64,000 bases of DNA from the NCBI RefSeq assembly GCF_016239305.1, contig NZ_JAEHOQ010000008.1:95169-159168 (forward strand), read 5' to 3'. Below are positions 15,635 to 24,830 of this stretch, piece after piece. How positions within the stretch are numbered: position 1 is the first letter of the stretch; each line of letters begins with the position of its first letter. A program made the position numbers and the translations under genes. Below the pieces are notes generated by a model. It saw only the letters and a list, made by a program, of their open reading frames with translations, was not told the origin of the DNA and did not search any database. Source of the stretch: Proteus vulgaris. Its GTDB lineage: Bacteria; Pseudomonadota; Gammaproteobacteria; Enterobacterales; Enterobacteriaceae.

Positions 15635-16329
15635 GAGATATACCTCAAGAGATGCGCATAGACGTTGCAGACTTACAGCAAAATTCAATGTTAGATCTAT
15701 ATGAGGTCGATTTAAGTCGTTTTGGGGGAGGTGTTTACCGGTTTCATGACGGCATGAATGGATTATTAAAACCTATTATCTGGCAGGGATTGCGCTATGA
15801 GCCTTACCCAGTTCATGTTACCGGTTTTAGCGTAACAGCACAGGGTGCGTCAGATAGACCCAAAATGACATTTGCCAATTTTGACGGAATGCTAACCGCC
15901 ATTAACAACGACTACGATGATGCGCTAGGCGCTGTCGTTACTCGCAGGCAGGTTTTAGAGCAATATCTCGATGCTGTTAATTTTCCCAAAGGAAACCCGC
16001 AAGCAGATCCAACAAGAGAGGTTGTTCAAAAATACGTTATCGAACAACGAGAAAGTTCAGACTCTGATTTTGTGACGTATATATTAGCGCTTCCAACAGA
16101 AACAGATAACGCCTTGATACCTAGACGGGTTATTCAGGCTGATATCTGCTCGTGGCGATACCGAGGATTTGATTGTGGTTATGATGGACCACCTGTTGCA
16201 GATGAAAAAGACCAGCCAACAACCGATCCTGTTAAAGATAGGTGCTCTCATAAATACAGTGGGTGCAAACTCAGATTTAAATCAGTCATGCCATTTGGCG
16301 GGTATTTAGGCTCAAACAAATTAGGTTAA
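15631..16329 (+). CDS. Minor tail protein, lambda gpL-like
   Basis: 232 residues. The N-terminal domain carries VDLSRFGGGVYRFHDG and PIIWQGLRYEPYPVHVTGF, standard for L-type distal tail proteins. The C-terminal part has Cys residues in CSWRYRGFDCGYDG and in CSHKYSGCKLRF, the four-Cys arrangement that in lambda gpL binds an iron-sulphur cluster. It follows gpM and precedes gpK. Confidence 0.88.
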   Translation: MRDIPQEMRIDVADLQQNSMLDLYEVDLSRFGGGVYRFHDGMNGLLKPIIWQGLRYEPYPVHVTGFSVTAQGASDRPKMTFANFDGMLTAINNDYDDALGAVVTRRQVLEQYLDAVNFPKGNPQADPTREVVQKYVIEQRESSDSDFVTYILALPTETDNALIPRRVIQADICSWRYRGFDCGYDGPPVADEKDQPTTDPVKDRCSHKYSGCKLRFKSVMPFGGYLGSNKLG

Positions 16330-16332
16330 CTC

Positions 16333-17052
16333 ATGATTGAGAAAGACATTATCGCTCACGCGAAAGCGGAAGGAGTGAGGGAGTCTTGTGGCTTAATTTC
16401 GGGTGACAGGTATTTCCCTTGCAGAAACATACATCCCGATCCGCAAAACTATTTTGAAATTAACCCAGGCGATTGGATGACGGCAGAGTGCTATTCAGAA
16501 ATCAAAGCTATTGTTCATAGTCACCCTGACGGAAAGCCTTTCCTGAGCTCTGGCGACAGAACAATACAAAGGAAAACAAATCTGCCTTGGTGGTTGGTAT
16601 GTGATGGGGTGATCCATAAGTTCAGACCAATAGCGCCACTGTTAGGTAGAGAGTTTAAGCATGGTGAGCAGGATTGTTATTCCATTATACGTGATGCCTA
16701 TCATCTGTCAGGCATTCAGCTAGATGATTTTATTCGTCCCGATGAATGGTGGTACACAGAACAAAATCTCTATCTTGATAACACGGATAAGCAGGGATTT
16801 TATCAAGTAGAAGAGGCTCAAGCAGGCGATATGATATTGATTTGCTTAGGAACATCAAAACCTTGTCACGCTGCATTGTACTTAGGTAATCAAGAGATAT
16901 TGCATCACAGGCCAGACAGATTGAGCAAGCGAGATACTTACGGTGGTTACTGGTTTAAATACACTCACAGCATTTGGAGGCATAAACAATGGTCAAATTA
17001 CAGTTTGCAGGCTATTTACGCAGATTTGGACGCAGGTTCGAGCTTGAGGTAA
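16333..17052 (+). CDS. Tail assembly protein, lambda gpK-like (JAMM + NlpC/P60)
   Basis: 239 residues with two enzyme domains. Residues 1-100 are a Mov34/JAB-type domain with the metal-binding signature E17, H62-x-H64-P, then S72 and D75. Residues about 110-235 are NlpC/P60, with the catalytic Cys115 in GEQDCYSIIRDAY and His in the KPCHAALYLG strand. K proteins are thought to process tail-tip components and may cut peptidoglycan during infection. The I gene begins inside its 3' end, as in lambda. Confidence 0.9.
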   Translation: MIEKDIIAHAKAEGVRESCGLISGDRYFPCRNIHPDPQNYFEINPGDWMTAECYSEIKAIVHSHPDGKPFLSSGDRTIQRKTNLPWWLVCDGVIHKFRPIAPLLGREFKHGEQDCYSIIRDAYHLSGIQLDDFIRPDEWWYTEQNLYLDNTDKQGFYQVEEAQAGDMILICLGTSKPCHAALYLGNQEILHHRPDRLSKRDTYGGYWFKYTHSIWRHKQWSNYSLQAIYADLDAGSSLR

Positions 17053-17555
17053 GTAATGCAGGTGAGGCCTTACGCTGTCTTTGCTATCAAATTGATGGGT
17101 TGAAAAAAGAGATTAATCAAGGTCAGTTTCGTGTTCGCATTGCAGGTAATGATATGACCGAGGATGGTATTTCTGCGGGATTAAATACGCCATTAAATGA
17201 AGGTGATGTTATTACGATCGTCCCTGTTATTGGTGGTGCCAAATCTGGTGGATGGTTAGGCATTATTGGTGGAGCAGCTTTAATTGGTGCGTCGTTTTTA
17301 ATACCGGGCGGATTTTTGGCAACGATGACATCGACAGCATTATTTGCAGCTGGTGTGGGTGTGGCTGCGGCGGGATTGGCAACCATGTTAACTAAAACAC
17401 CGCCAGCGCCAAGCATAGAGGGGCGAAACTCAGAAAGTAACCAGTATTTCAGTTCGTTATCAAATAGAGTCGGGCAAGGTTATCCAGTTCCTATTTGTTA
17501 TGGCGAGATGGTTGTGGGTTCAAATGTAATATCACAAGGCTTGGAGACTGTTTAA
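16989..17555 (+). CDS. Tail assembly protein, lambda gpI-like
   Basis: 188 residues. The start FAGYLRRFGRRFELEVSNAGEALR and the segment FRVRIAGNDMTEDGISAGL parallel lambda gpI. A ubiquitin-like N-terminal part is followed by a Gly/Ala-rich hydrophobic section (about 85-135) and the conserved end with YFSSLSNRVGQGYPVPICYGE. It overlaps gpK by 64 bp and its TAA overlaps the J start (TAATG), so K, I and J are translationally linked. Confidence 0.88.
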   Translation: MVKLQFAGYLRRFGRRFELEVSNAGEALRCLCYQIDGLKKEINQGQFRVRIAGNDMTEDGISAGLNTPLNEGDVITIVPVIGGAKSGGWLGIIGGAALIGASFLIPGGFLATMTSTALFAAGVGVAAAGLATMLTKTPPAPSIEGRNSESNQYFSSLSNRVGQGYPVPICYGEMVVGSNVISQGLETV

Positions 17556-20500
17556 TGGGTAAAGGTGGCGGTGGAGGCAGCACTCCAAGATTGCTCGATG
17601 ACAACTTAAAAAATAAACAATTTCTTAATGTCATCGATTTAGTTTCAGAAGGGCCAATAGAAGGCCCTGTAGGTGGTATGTCAGGTTTTCTATTGAATGG
17701 AACGCCTGTTGTAGATGAAGATGGCAATCCAAATATTCATGGTGTTGAGGTTCAGTGGCGATCAGGAACGCCGACACAAGAGCCATTAGAGGACTTTCCC
17801 TTTGTAGAAAAAGAAATTCCTGTCAATGTAGAGGTGAAAAAGAGTACACCAATCTTACGCACCATTTCAGATCAGGAAACTGACCGAGTTCGGTTTACTT
17901 TGGGTGTTTCTGCTCTTGTTAGTCAAGATGACAAGGGAAATCAGCACGATGCTACGGTAGAAATGCTTATTGAAGTTAATGATGGTTCTGGTTGGATGCA
18001 TGCGGAAAAGGTAACAATAGGACCAGGTAAAATAAGTGGTCAATATCTTGAGTCTCACATCATCGATGCGCCTAAAAAAAAGCCATTCCAAATCAGAGTT
18101 TCCCGTATAACTGAAGATAGTAAAAGTGATTTGCTGAAAAACGGAACTGTATGGGCAAGCTACACAGAAATAACCGACGCTAAATTTTCTTATCCTAACT
18201 CCGCTGTTGTCGGGATGAAAATTGATAAATCCCAATACGGTGATACACCCAATCGAACATATCATATCAAAGGGATGATTATCCAAGTTCCTGATAACTA
18301 TGATCCAGAAACGCGAATTTACACTGGAATTTGGACTGGTCGTTTCAAACCGGCATGGACTAATAACCCTGCATGGGTTTTTTATGATTTAGTCACTAAT
18401 GAGCGATACGGCATAGGAGAGATGATCGGGTCATTTGGCGTTGATAAATTCGCGTTATATGCCATTGCTCGTTACTGTGATGAGCTGGTTGATGATGGGT
18501 TTGGTAATAAAGAGCCTCGTTTTACTTTCAATGGCTACATAACCTCTCAACGAAAAGCCAAAGAAGTGCTTGATGACTTGGCGTCTGTATTTCGCGGTAT
18601 GCCTTTATGGGACGGACAGCAATTAACGTGCTTTCAAGATAGACCATCCGATCCAGTGTGGACGTACACAAACTCAAACGTTATTGATGGTAAATTTAAA
18701 TACACATCAACCGCGAAATCAGCGAGACACAACGCCATTGAGGTGTCATGGATAAATCCTAGTAATGGCTGGAGTGAAGAAAGAGAGTTCATTCAAGATG
18801 ATGATCTCATTCAGCGGTTCAGTGGTGTAAACGTCAAGAAAGTCACTGCTTTTGGTTGCACTAGTCGTGGTCAGGCTCACAGAGTAGGTAAATGGATATT
18901 ACAAACAGAAAAGCTAGAGAAAGATAGTGTTACTTTTACTACTGGGCGCGAGGGGATCAATTGTATCTCTGGCGATATCATTGAAGTTGCAGATGATAGT
19001 TTTGCGGGAGTGAAGGTAGGCGGGCGAGTTTTATCAGTTAATGAACGAACTATTATTATCGATGCGCCTATTGAGTGGAAATATGACGATAAAGGCACTT
19101 TCTCATTTTTAGGGACGTCAGGTAAGTTTGAAAAAATAGAAATTCAATCTATCGATGGTGATGCTGTTACTTTGCGAGAGATCCCGAACGGGCTGAAACA
19201 GTATGGTGTATTTTCTATTTCCAAAAGCACGTTAACTACTAGATTATTTCGTGTGATTTCCATTGCTGAGGATAATGAAGAAAATTACCTATACAACTGC
19301 ATTCAGCATGAACCGAAAAAGGAAAGCATTGTTGATAATGGAGTTGATTTTACTGGAAACCCGCCAACACAGAATGTTATTCGAATTCCTAATATAGAGC
19401 ATCTTTCTATTGCTTACGTTGATGACAGCTCACAAGTTCAAGCTAGAGCCATGTGGGCAACAACAACCATCAATAGAAGCATATCATTTAATGTCAACCT
19501 CTATAAAGACGGAAAGGTTGTATCTACTGGAAATGCCACAGATTTAGAATACTACTTTAACGGGCTTGAATCTGGCGAATATCTTGTTGGAGTACGAGGC
19601 AAAGATGCTAATGGGATGCTTGGTAACGAATCAAAAGTGCAGATGGTTATTGGAACACCTAGCGCACCTAGCTCAATAACTGTTGAGTCTGGTTTTTTTG
19701 AAATAAAACTGATCCCTCACATTTCCACACCACACACTTTAAATACTGAGTTTGAGTTCTGGTTTTCTGGTGAAAACAGAATAGGTAATATTAATGAAAT
19801 AGAGTCAAAAGCTGACTTTTTAGGTAGAGCTAAATTCTGGACCAAAGGACAGCTAAAAGCAGGTCGTGATTACTGGTTTTATGTGCGAAGCGTCAATGAA
19901 TATGGAAAATCTCATTTCGTGGAAGCGAAAGGGCAGGCTGATGACAACACGGAGGCTATTCTCGATGAACTAGACGGCCACTTCATGACAACTGATGCTG
20001 GCAAGCAACTCAGTGAACGCTTGGATTGGAATTCCGAGACAGCAATTATTCTTAGTAATGCAAACCATCGTAATTTAAGACAGCTACTAGTCAAACATGC
20101 TGAATCACAAGCTGGCATCAAAGAACTATGGCAAGTTCGTGCTACTGACAATGAATCATGGGCCCAAACCGTTACTCAGCTCTATTCTTCAATTGATAAC
20201 GCAGAGAACACGTTTAACTCTGAAATTAAAGAAGTTAAAACATCAATCTCTAAACTCGACCAGGCGTTTGGTCAAACGACAACTGAAATTAGAACTGAGA
20301 TAACGACAACTAACAGTGCGACAAATCAACGTATTGATAGCACGAATAACAATTTGGCTGGCACCAATAAAAACCTCGGTATCACTAATCAGAACTTAGA
20401 TAAAACTAATCAAAACCTCGACAAAACTAATCGCTCATTGCAAATGACGGATGAAGAGGTTGTGCGCATTGCTGCAGATGTGGTGACAAACAAGGAGGCA

Positions 20501-21049
20501 ATATCTAAAACAGATAAGGCGCTAGCGAAATCTGAAGAACAAATTCAGGTGAAATTTGGTCAGCAGGAAGGATTGATTCAGCAAAAAATGCAGGCTGAAT
20601 TCAGTCAAACAGGCGACGGTGTTGTCACACACTCAATTAACATTACAATTGTTCATAACAATGTGAAATATAACGCAGCAGGTCAGGTCATTAGTGCTCA
20701 GGTTAAGAACGGCAAGTTGGAGTCTTATATCGGCTATAACGCTAATAATTTCGCTTGGTACAATCCAGTAAACGGCAAGATGGAGCTGTTTATGGCGGTT
20801 AAAAATGGACAGTTATTTGTTAAAGAGGCATTTATTGGTGATGCCACTATCACCAGTGCGAAAATTGCTGATGTATTGCAATCAACTAATTTCAGCAATG
20901 ATAAAAAAATTGGCTATCAATTAAATATGCGCACAGGGGAGGAAATAAAATACGGAAATAATGCACAGGGGTATTGGATTGAAACTAACGTATTAAAACG
21001 TCTGTTTGATAAAAACGGCACAATGCGTATCAGAATGGGGATGTGGTAA
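17555..21049 (+). CDS. Tail tip / host specificity protein J
   Basis: 1164 residues from the ATG at 17555, giving MGKGGGGGSTPR, which aligns with the lambda J start. An upstream in-frame ATG at 17495 lies in gpI and is not used. The first ~600 residues form the conserved hub (VIDLVSEGPIEGPVGG, NPAWVFYDLVTNERYGIGE). A fibronectin-III-like part follows near 640-810. From ~820 there is a DUF1983-like stalk with the short repeats NLDKTNQ near 932-962 (coiled coil). The C-terminal ~150 residues should make host contact. J recognises the outer-membrane receptor in lambda-like phages; the receptor here is unknown. Confidence 0.93.
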   Translation: MGKGGGGGSTPRLLDDNLKNKQFLNVIDLVSEGPIEGPVGGMSGFLLNGTPVVDEDGNPNIHGVEVQWRSGTPTQEPLEDFPFVEKEIPVNVEVKKSTPILRTISDQETDRVRFTLGVSALVSQDDKGNQHDATVEMLIEVNDGSGWMHAEKVTIGPGKISGQYLESHIIDAPKKKPFQIRVSRITEDSKSDLLKNGTVWASYTEITDAKFSYPNSAVVGMKIDKSQYGDTPNRTYHIKGMIIQVPDNYDPETRIYTGIWTGRFKPAWTNNPAWVFYDLVTNERYGIGEMIGSFGVDKFALYAIARYCDELVDDGFGNKEPRFTFNGYITSQRKAKEVLDDLASVFRGMPLWDGQQLTCFQDRPSDPVWTYTNSNVIDGKFKYTSTAKSARHNAIEVSWINPSNGWSEEREFIQDDDLIQRFSGVNVKKVTAFGCTSRGQAHRVGKWILQTEKLEKDSVTFTTGREGINCISGDIIEVADDSFAGVKVGGRVLSVNERTIIIDAPIEWKYDDKGTFSFLGTSGKFEKIEIQSIDGDAVTLREIPNGLKQYGVFSISKSTLTTRLFRVISIAEDNEENYLYNCIQHEPKKESIVDNGVDFTGNPPTQNVIRIPNIEHLSIAYVDDSSQVQARAMWATTTINRSISFNVNLYKDGKVVSTGNATDLEYYFNGLESGEYLVGVRGKDANGMLGNESKVQMVIGTPSAPSSITVESGFFEIKLIPHISTPHTLNTEFEFWFSGENRIGNINEIESKADFLGRAKFWTKGQLKAGRDYWFYVRSVNEYGKSHFVEAKGQADDNTEAILDELDGHFMTTDAGKQLSERLDWNSETAIILSNANHRNLRQLLVKHAESQAGIKELWQVRATDNESWAQTVTQLYSSIDNAENTFNSEIKEVKTSISKLDQAFGQTTTEIRTEITTTNSATNQRIDSTNNNLAGTNKNLGITNQNLDKTNQNLDKTNRSLQMTDEEVVRIAADVVTNKEAISKTDKALAKSEEQIQVKFGQQEGLIQQKMQAEFSQTGDGVVTHSINITIVHNNVKYNAAGQVISAQVKNGKLESYIGYNANNFAWYNPVNGKMELFMAVKNGQLFVKEAFIGDATITSAKIADVLQSTNFSNDKKIGYQLNMRTGEEIKYGNNAQGYWIETNVLKRLFDKNGTMRIRMGMW

Positions 21050-21411
21050 TGGGAATGGGATTAGAGATTTATGATGAAAAAGGTCGGTTAATTATTGGTG
21101 AAGATACCATCATTCCTCGTTATTTAGGAAAGTTTGATTTGCCCTTATCACAGTATGGTTCATTGGTTATTCCTGAAATAGCGTATGGCGGGGAGATAGT
21201 TTGCCACTTTTGGATTCGATACCGCAGTCGTTTCGGCGGAGGATTTTCAGTTATGGGGCCGAATGAGCGCACAGAACATTCGGTTTCAGGAACAACTCTG
21301 AATTATCGGTCTGACTATAATATAAATAGATGGGAGCATGACGGCGCTGGTACTGGGGGAACTCAGCTACACGACTCATTTTCCAATCATGTCGTGGTTT
21401 GGGCGGTTTAA
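21049..21411 (+). CDS. Tail-tip-associated protein (DUF6453-like), copy 1
   Basis: About 120 residues. The ATG at 21049 overlaps the J stop (TAATG) and is preferred to the GTG at 21043. The N terminus GMGLEIYDEKGRLII shares the GLEIYDEKG motif with the next protein. The rest is beta-rich with many Gly and aromatic residues (RYRSRFGGGFSVMG). Proteins of this sort, labelled DUF6453 to my memory, follow J in several Proteus and Providencia phages. It is likely a tip or receptor-binding accessory. Confidence 0.65.
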   Translation: MGMGLEIYDEKGRLIIGEDTIIPRYLGKFDLPLSQYGSLVIPEIAYGGEIVCHFWIRYRSRFGGGFSVMGPNERTEHSVSGTTLNYRSDYNINRWEHDGAGTGGTQLHDSFSNHVVVWAV

Positions 21412-22026
21412 ATGGTAGGCTTTGAGGCATATACAAATAATCGGTTAATGCAATTAACTGATAGCTTAGAGACAATGTGTGTATTAAAAAAGCTAGAACC
21501 AGGGGAATTAACTACATTATCAGGCCCGTATGATGAGTATCCTCGTATATATGCGCTAAGTGGGCAATGGTTAGTCGCTCCAATATCGAAAGTGGAGATA
21601 CTCAAGCATGGGGCAGGGTTAGAAATCTATGATGAAAAAGGTAATATAAAATTCTCATCACTGGCTAAATTTGTCTCATTTGAAAAATATTTTGATATTA
21701 ATATGTCTACTGCGGGGAAAGGGAAGCTAAGAATAGAAGGAAAGCCCGGACATAGATATGGAATGATACAAACTCGCTCATTGAGTTATACACACAATAA
21801 AAACATCAGGTCATATATTGACCCATTTACTTATGATGAAGTATGGGAGTTTGATATATATTCAGAAACCTACCAGGTCATTGATGATATTGGAGGTTTA
21901 ACATTTGAATATAAATATGAATATATTGGCTATATTGACGGATATATTGATAGACCGCCAGATAGAGAAGGCTCTGGATTAATGCAACAGGGTCTAATGA
22001 TAGATGTCTCAATGCTCGAAGATTAA
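21412..22026 (+). CDS. Tail-tip-associated protein (DUF6453-like), copy 2
   Basis: 204 residues, immediately after copy 1. Residues ~1-65 are unique; from about residue 68 GAGLEIYDEKGNIKF restates the motif that opens copy 1, so a domain is shared by the two neighbours. The later part is rich in Tyr, Asp and Gly (EYKYEYIGYIDGYIDRPPD). It ends at an intrinsic terminator. Function is inferred only from position between J and the tail fibre. Confidence 0.62.
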   Translation: MVGFEAYTNNRLMQLTDSLETMCVLKKLEPGELTTLSGPYDEYPRIYALSGQWLVAPISKVEILKHGAGLEIYDEKGNIKFSSLAKFVSFEKYFDINMSTAGKGKLRIEGKPGHRYGMIQTRSLSYTHNKNIRSYIDPFTYDEVWEFDIYSETYQVIDDIGGLTFEYKYEYIGYIDGYIDRPPDREGSGLMQQGLMIDVSMLED

Positions 22027-22028
22027 AC

Positions 22029-22049
22029 ACCGCATACTGCGGTTTTTTT
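22029..22049 (+). terminator. Intrinsic terminator before tail fibre gene
   Basis: ACCGCA / TGCGGT stem with a TAC loop, followed by a run of T; it ends the J to DUF6453-like group. Confidence 0.85.
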
Positions 22050-22073
22050 ATATCTAAATTTCAGGAATAAATC

Positions 22074-23459
22074 ATGATATACACAACAGGCACTGTTAAT
22101 ACAGCGTCAGGGTCTGCTATTGTCAAAGGCACTGGCACTAAATTTAAAAATAATAATCCAGCTATTAATATTGGAATGACTATTTTAATTAAATCGGGAA
22201 CAACAAATATTCCCTACATGATTAAATCCGTTAATTCAGACACTGAATTAGTATTAGCACAACCCGCATTAGCAACAGCAACGAATACCACATTCTCAAT
22301 TCATATTACTGAGCCAGATAATAATAGTGATGCAGCTAGAACGATGGTTGCCATAAATGCATACGCACAATATTTCCTTGATGCAATGAATACATGGATG
22401 AGTGAAACAGGACAGACAAAAATTGAGATACCAAATGGTGAAGTTATCACACTCGATAGCATTAAGAAGATGCAGGGGGATATTAGTAGTAAAGCAGATT
22501 TAACTTTATCAAAAACACAATCATTCACATCAGCGATAGAAGCAACAACGAAGCTAATTTCAAAATCAGCGGATGGTAAAACATCAATATCATTAACGAC
22601 CAGTAATGCAGGTGGGACTAACATTGAGCTCAATTCTGTATCAGGTTATAACGGAATCCAAATACCAAAATTATCAGGCACAATGATGTTGATTGGTGAT
22701 TACGGTATTGGTGGTGCAGGTCTTAGCGAACCATCATTAGTCTCATGTTTTTATGGCTCATCTTCTGGTTCACCAGGGTTTCCAAGTAATGGTGCCGGCT
22801 GGCAATCTACATATAACGGAAATCGCCGAGCTATGTTATTTATGAATACATCTGGCATATTAATGAGTCGTTTCAGTTCATCAAATGATGTTGTTGATAC
22901 TACGACACCTTGGAATGCGATATGGAGCGCCAAAAACACAACGGTAGACAGTAATGGTTTTATTAAACGTGCATCTCCAATTATCGACATTAACCCTGAT
23001 GGCACATTTACCACTAACGATGAATCAGAAGGCGCTACTGTTACTCGAGTAGCTCAGGGCGAATACCTTATCGAGGGTGTATTAGGTTTTAATGCTGATG
23101 CAGGCTGGGGCGGTGTCGATGGTGGTATTGAAATTCCGCTAGATGTCAATAAACAACCACTGATATGGGTTAACTCTAAAATCAACAAAGACGGCTCTAT
23201 TCTCGTTAAAACGTATCATCGCACTCCCCCTAACGCACCTGAGTTTGCTAATAATGAAATTGACGGTTTCAATGATGGTGACCCAATTGATATTCCTGAT
23301 GGTCGTTTTATTTCCGTTCGTGTGCAGATGCCAGAGCAATCAATCTATAACGTGAGAATGCGTGAGATGGAAGAAGCGCAGAAAGCGGAAGAGGAGCGCA
23401 GACAAAAAGAAGAGGAAGAAAATCAGGACACCAATAGCGCACCAGAAATTGATAACTGA
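22074..23459 (+). CDS. Tail fibre protein
   Basis: 461 residues, AGGAATA ribosome site. The N-terminal ~85 residues (YTTGTVNTASGSAIVKGTGTKF) form the tail-attachment domain common to short side fibres. A coiled stretch with KADLTLSKTQSFTSAIEA follows, then a beta-structured body, then a C-terminal part with GGVDGGIEIPLDVNKQPLIWV. The last ~35 residues are a charged Glu/Lys/Arg-rich tail (EEAQKAEEERRQKEEEEN). It should determine binding to surface glycans. No separate Tfa-type chaperone gene follows. Confidence 0.82.
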   Translation: MIYTTGTVNTASGSAIVKGTGTKFKNNNPAINIGMTILIKSGTTNIPYMIKSVNSDTELVLAQPALATATNTTFSIHITEPDNNSDAARTMVAINAYAQYFLDAMNTWMSETGQTKIEIPNGEVITLDSIKKMQGDISSKADLTLSKTQSFTSAIEATTKLISKSADGKTSISLTTSNAGGTNIELNSVSGYNGIQIPKLSGTMMLIGDYGIGGAGLSEPSLVSCFYGSSSGSPGFPSNGAGWQSTYNGNRRAMLFMNTSGILMSRFSSSNDVVDTTTPWNAIWSAKNTTVDSNGFIKRASPIIDINPDGTFTTNDESEGATVTRVAQGEYLIEGVLGFNADAGWGGVDGGIEIPLDVNKQPLIWVNSKINKDGSILVKTYHRTPPNAPEFANNEIDGFNDGDPIDIPDGRFISVRVQMPEQSIYNVRMREMEEAQKAEEERRQKEEEENQDTNSAPEIDN

Positions 23460-23498
23460 TTGATTATATAACTCGGTCGGTTCCATCTAGCATTGGCA

Positions 23499-23729
23499 CT
23501 ACTCTGTTTTCAAATACTGCACTGAATTTCCGTCCGGTAACTTCTTACTTCTCTCACGATAAAACGCTAATCGTTCATTAAAGTACGCTCTCAAATGTAC
23601 TGGTTGTTGTCGTTCAACTTCGGACGCAACAACTGGCATATTGAGTCGTTCTTTATATGCGACACCTGAAGCGGCCAAATCGACATTAATCTTGTCTTTT
23701 TCTTCTTGAGGTAAGTTTGCTAAGTTCAT
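23499..23729 (-). CDS. holE: Phage-borne DNA polymerase III theta subunit homologue (HolE/HOT family)
   Basis: 76 residues, exactly the length of E. coli theta. The sequence [40 protein letters not shown] and [14 protein letters not shown] follows E. coli HolE closely ([37 protein letters not shown]). Theta binds and stabilises the epsilon proofreading subunit. Phage P1 carries a functional homologue called HOT. The start at 23729 is chosen over an upstream in-frame start because it matches family length. It is at the prophage edge on the minus strand, so it is likely cargo; a displaced chromosomal holE is the alternative. Confidence 0.88.
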   Translation of the reverse strand: MNLANLPQEEKDKINVDLAASGVAYKERLNMPVVASEVERQQPVHLRAYFNERLAFYRERSKKLPDGNSVQYLKTE

Positions 23730-23802
23730 AATGGATCCGGTTGGTAGTTTTTGGAGAGTATAGCAGGGTGTGGAATAGGTGGGGACATATAGGGGGCAAA
23801 AA

Positions 23803-23857
23803 ATTACCGCAAACTTTCTCGAACTCACTCACGCTTGAGAAAATAATTTGCGGTAAT
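23803..23857. repeat. Large nested inverted repeat at prophage edge
   Basis: ATTACCGCAAA (23803-23813) is the exact reverse complement of TTTGCGGTAAT (23847-23857). Inside it TTTCTC (23815-23820) pairs with GAGAAA (23837-23842), leaving a 16-base loop. There is no T run on either side, so it is not a simple terminator. Possible roles are promoter/operator of the holE-like gene, an integrase or attachment-site element, or a structured RNA. Confidence 0.7.
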
Positions 23858-23935
23858 CGTCTGCTAATCTTGAACTAACTCGAACTTTTTAGATTTGTGA
23901 TATCTGTACTCCCATATTATGAGTATGCAGGTGTA

Positions 23936-23970
23936 GCGCCTTATCATTTGATAAAGGTGGCTTTTCTTTT
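23936..23970 (+). terminator. Possible terminator beyond the prophage
   Basis: CCTTATCA pairs with TGATAAAGG (one bulge), followed by CTTTTCTTTT. The gene it serves is not obvious; it may be left from the host locus split by the prophage. Confidence 0.45.
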
Positions 23971-24309
23971 ATATAGCTAATATATCGCTGTATAAGAAAT
24001 ACCTAATCAAAACAGAACGGGGTATCTCGCTCAATGTCATTGCATAGATGATATAAGCTTTCGAATGTAATTAAATATTCGAATACTTATACTATTACCT
24101 GTTATTTATGATAATGAGTGCCCCGATTTGAATTAAAATAATAAACACATCATTTTATAGATGTGCGCTTTTACACATCTATATCAAAGCAATTCACTCT
24201 TTTATATTTTTTTAATATTTAAAACGGATAAAAGCGATTATTAAATAAGTGAATTAATCCATCATTCTATGAAACAGTAATGTCATAAATAATATTGGAG
24301 AATATTATT
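23971..24309. other. AT-rich intergenic region right of the prophage
   Basis: No convincing gene. It contains a 9-bp hairpin (ATAGATGTG at 24157-24165 with CACATCTAT at 24174-24182) and AT-rich sequence before the small gene at 24310. No tRNA 3' end or recognisable attachment core was seen. Confidence 0.6.
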
Positions 24310-24483
24310 GTGGTTGAAGTTATTTTTTCTGTCTATTCAGAATCAAGTACACCTAGAAATGTCACTGGCCAAATATTGATTAAAGAGTATGGTTTACTTT
24401 CAGATTTTGAATTAGCAAAAATAGATAAAATGATCTGTCTTCAATATGACAAGGATGAAAAGAAATTTCATTATGGAAAGTGA
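24310..24483 (+). CDS. Small hypothetical protein
   Basis: About 57 residues from a GTG start that has a GGAG site 9 bases upstream; a TTG at 24295 is in frame but lacks a site. The sequence contains VEVIFSVYSESSTPRNVTGQ and ends in a charged segment (CLQYDKDEKKFHYGK). No signal peptide or family is recognised. A terminator follows at 24632. Being next to the prophage edge, it may be host or phage. Confidence 0.5.
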   Translation: MVEVIFSVYSESSTPRNVTGQILIKEYGLLSDFELAKIDKMICLQYDKDEKKFHYGK

Positions 24484-24631
24484 AAAATGTAAAACGTATT
24501 ATCCGAAAAAATAAAGATATTTATATCGTTTCTTGTTTTTTACTTTGAGTTTAATTAAATATAATAAAAAGCTTATTATTGTGATCTTTCAAGTAAAAGA
24601 GAATGTTTTATTTAATAATATGTATGATATC

Positions 24632-24666
24632 TAACCTTATAAATTAGAATGATAAGGTTTTATTTT
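24632..24666 (+). terminator. Intrinsic terminator upstream of gltP
   Basis: AACCTTAT / ATAAGGTT stem followed by TTATTTT. It lies in the 347-bp gap before gltP, which is otherwise AT-rich with no other gene seen. Confidence 0.65.
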
Positions 24667-24830
24667 GTTGTTTTTTAATGTCTTTTGTTAATTATTTGAT
24701 CCTCGTGTTAATCTCTTTGTTTTTTTTTGTTTGATTAGTGCGTTTAAAAATATTTTTATAAAATATTCATTTGTTTTATGGATAGGAGATCAAGTATAAC
24801 AAAATAGAAACAAAAAATAGGAATATCATA

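Larger units (their letters stand above)
1..23860 (+). mobile_element. Prophage, late (structural) half
   Basis: Continuous block of head and tail genes in standard siphovirus order, mostly on the plus strand with tight spacing and TAATG or ATGA overlaps. The left end, which should hold integrase, immunity, replication and terminase genes, lies outside the window. The right end is placed after the holE-like gene and the inverted repeat near 23.8 kb, because chromosomal genes (gltP) follow. The exact attachment site cannot be fixed because the other end is not visible. The head genes are of the DUF1073/DUF2213 type and the tail tip is lambda-like. Confidence 0.93.

Noticed and set aside
17495..17554. 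Longer N terminus for the J protein
   Set aside because: The extra 20 residues overlap gpI, and the ATG at 17555 aligns with the known start of lambda J.
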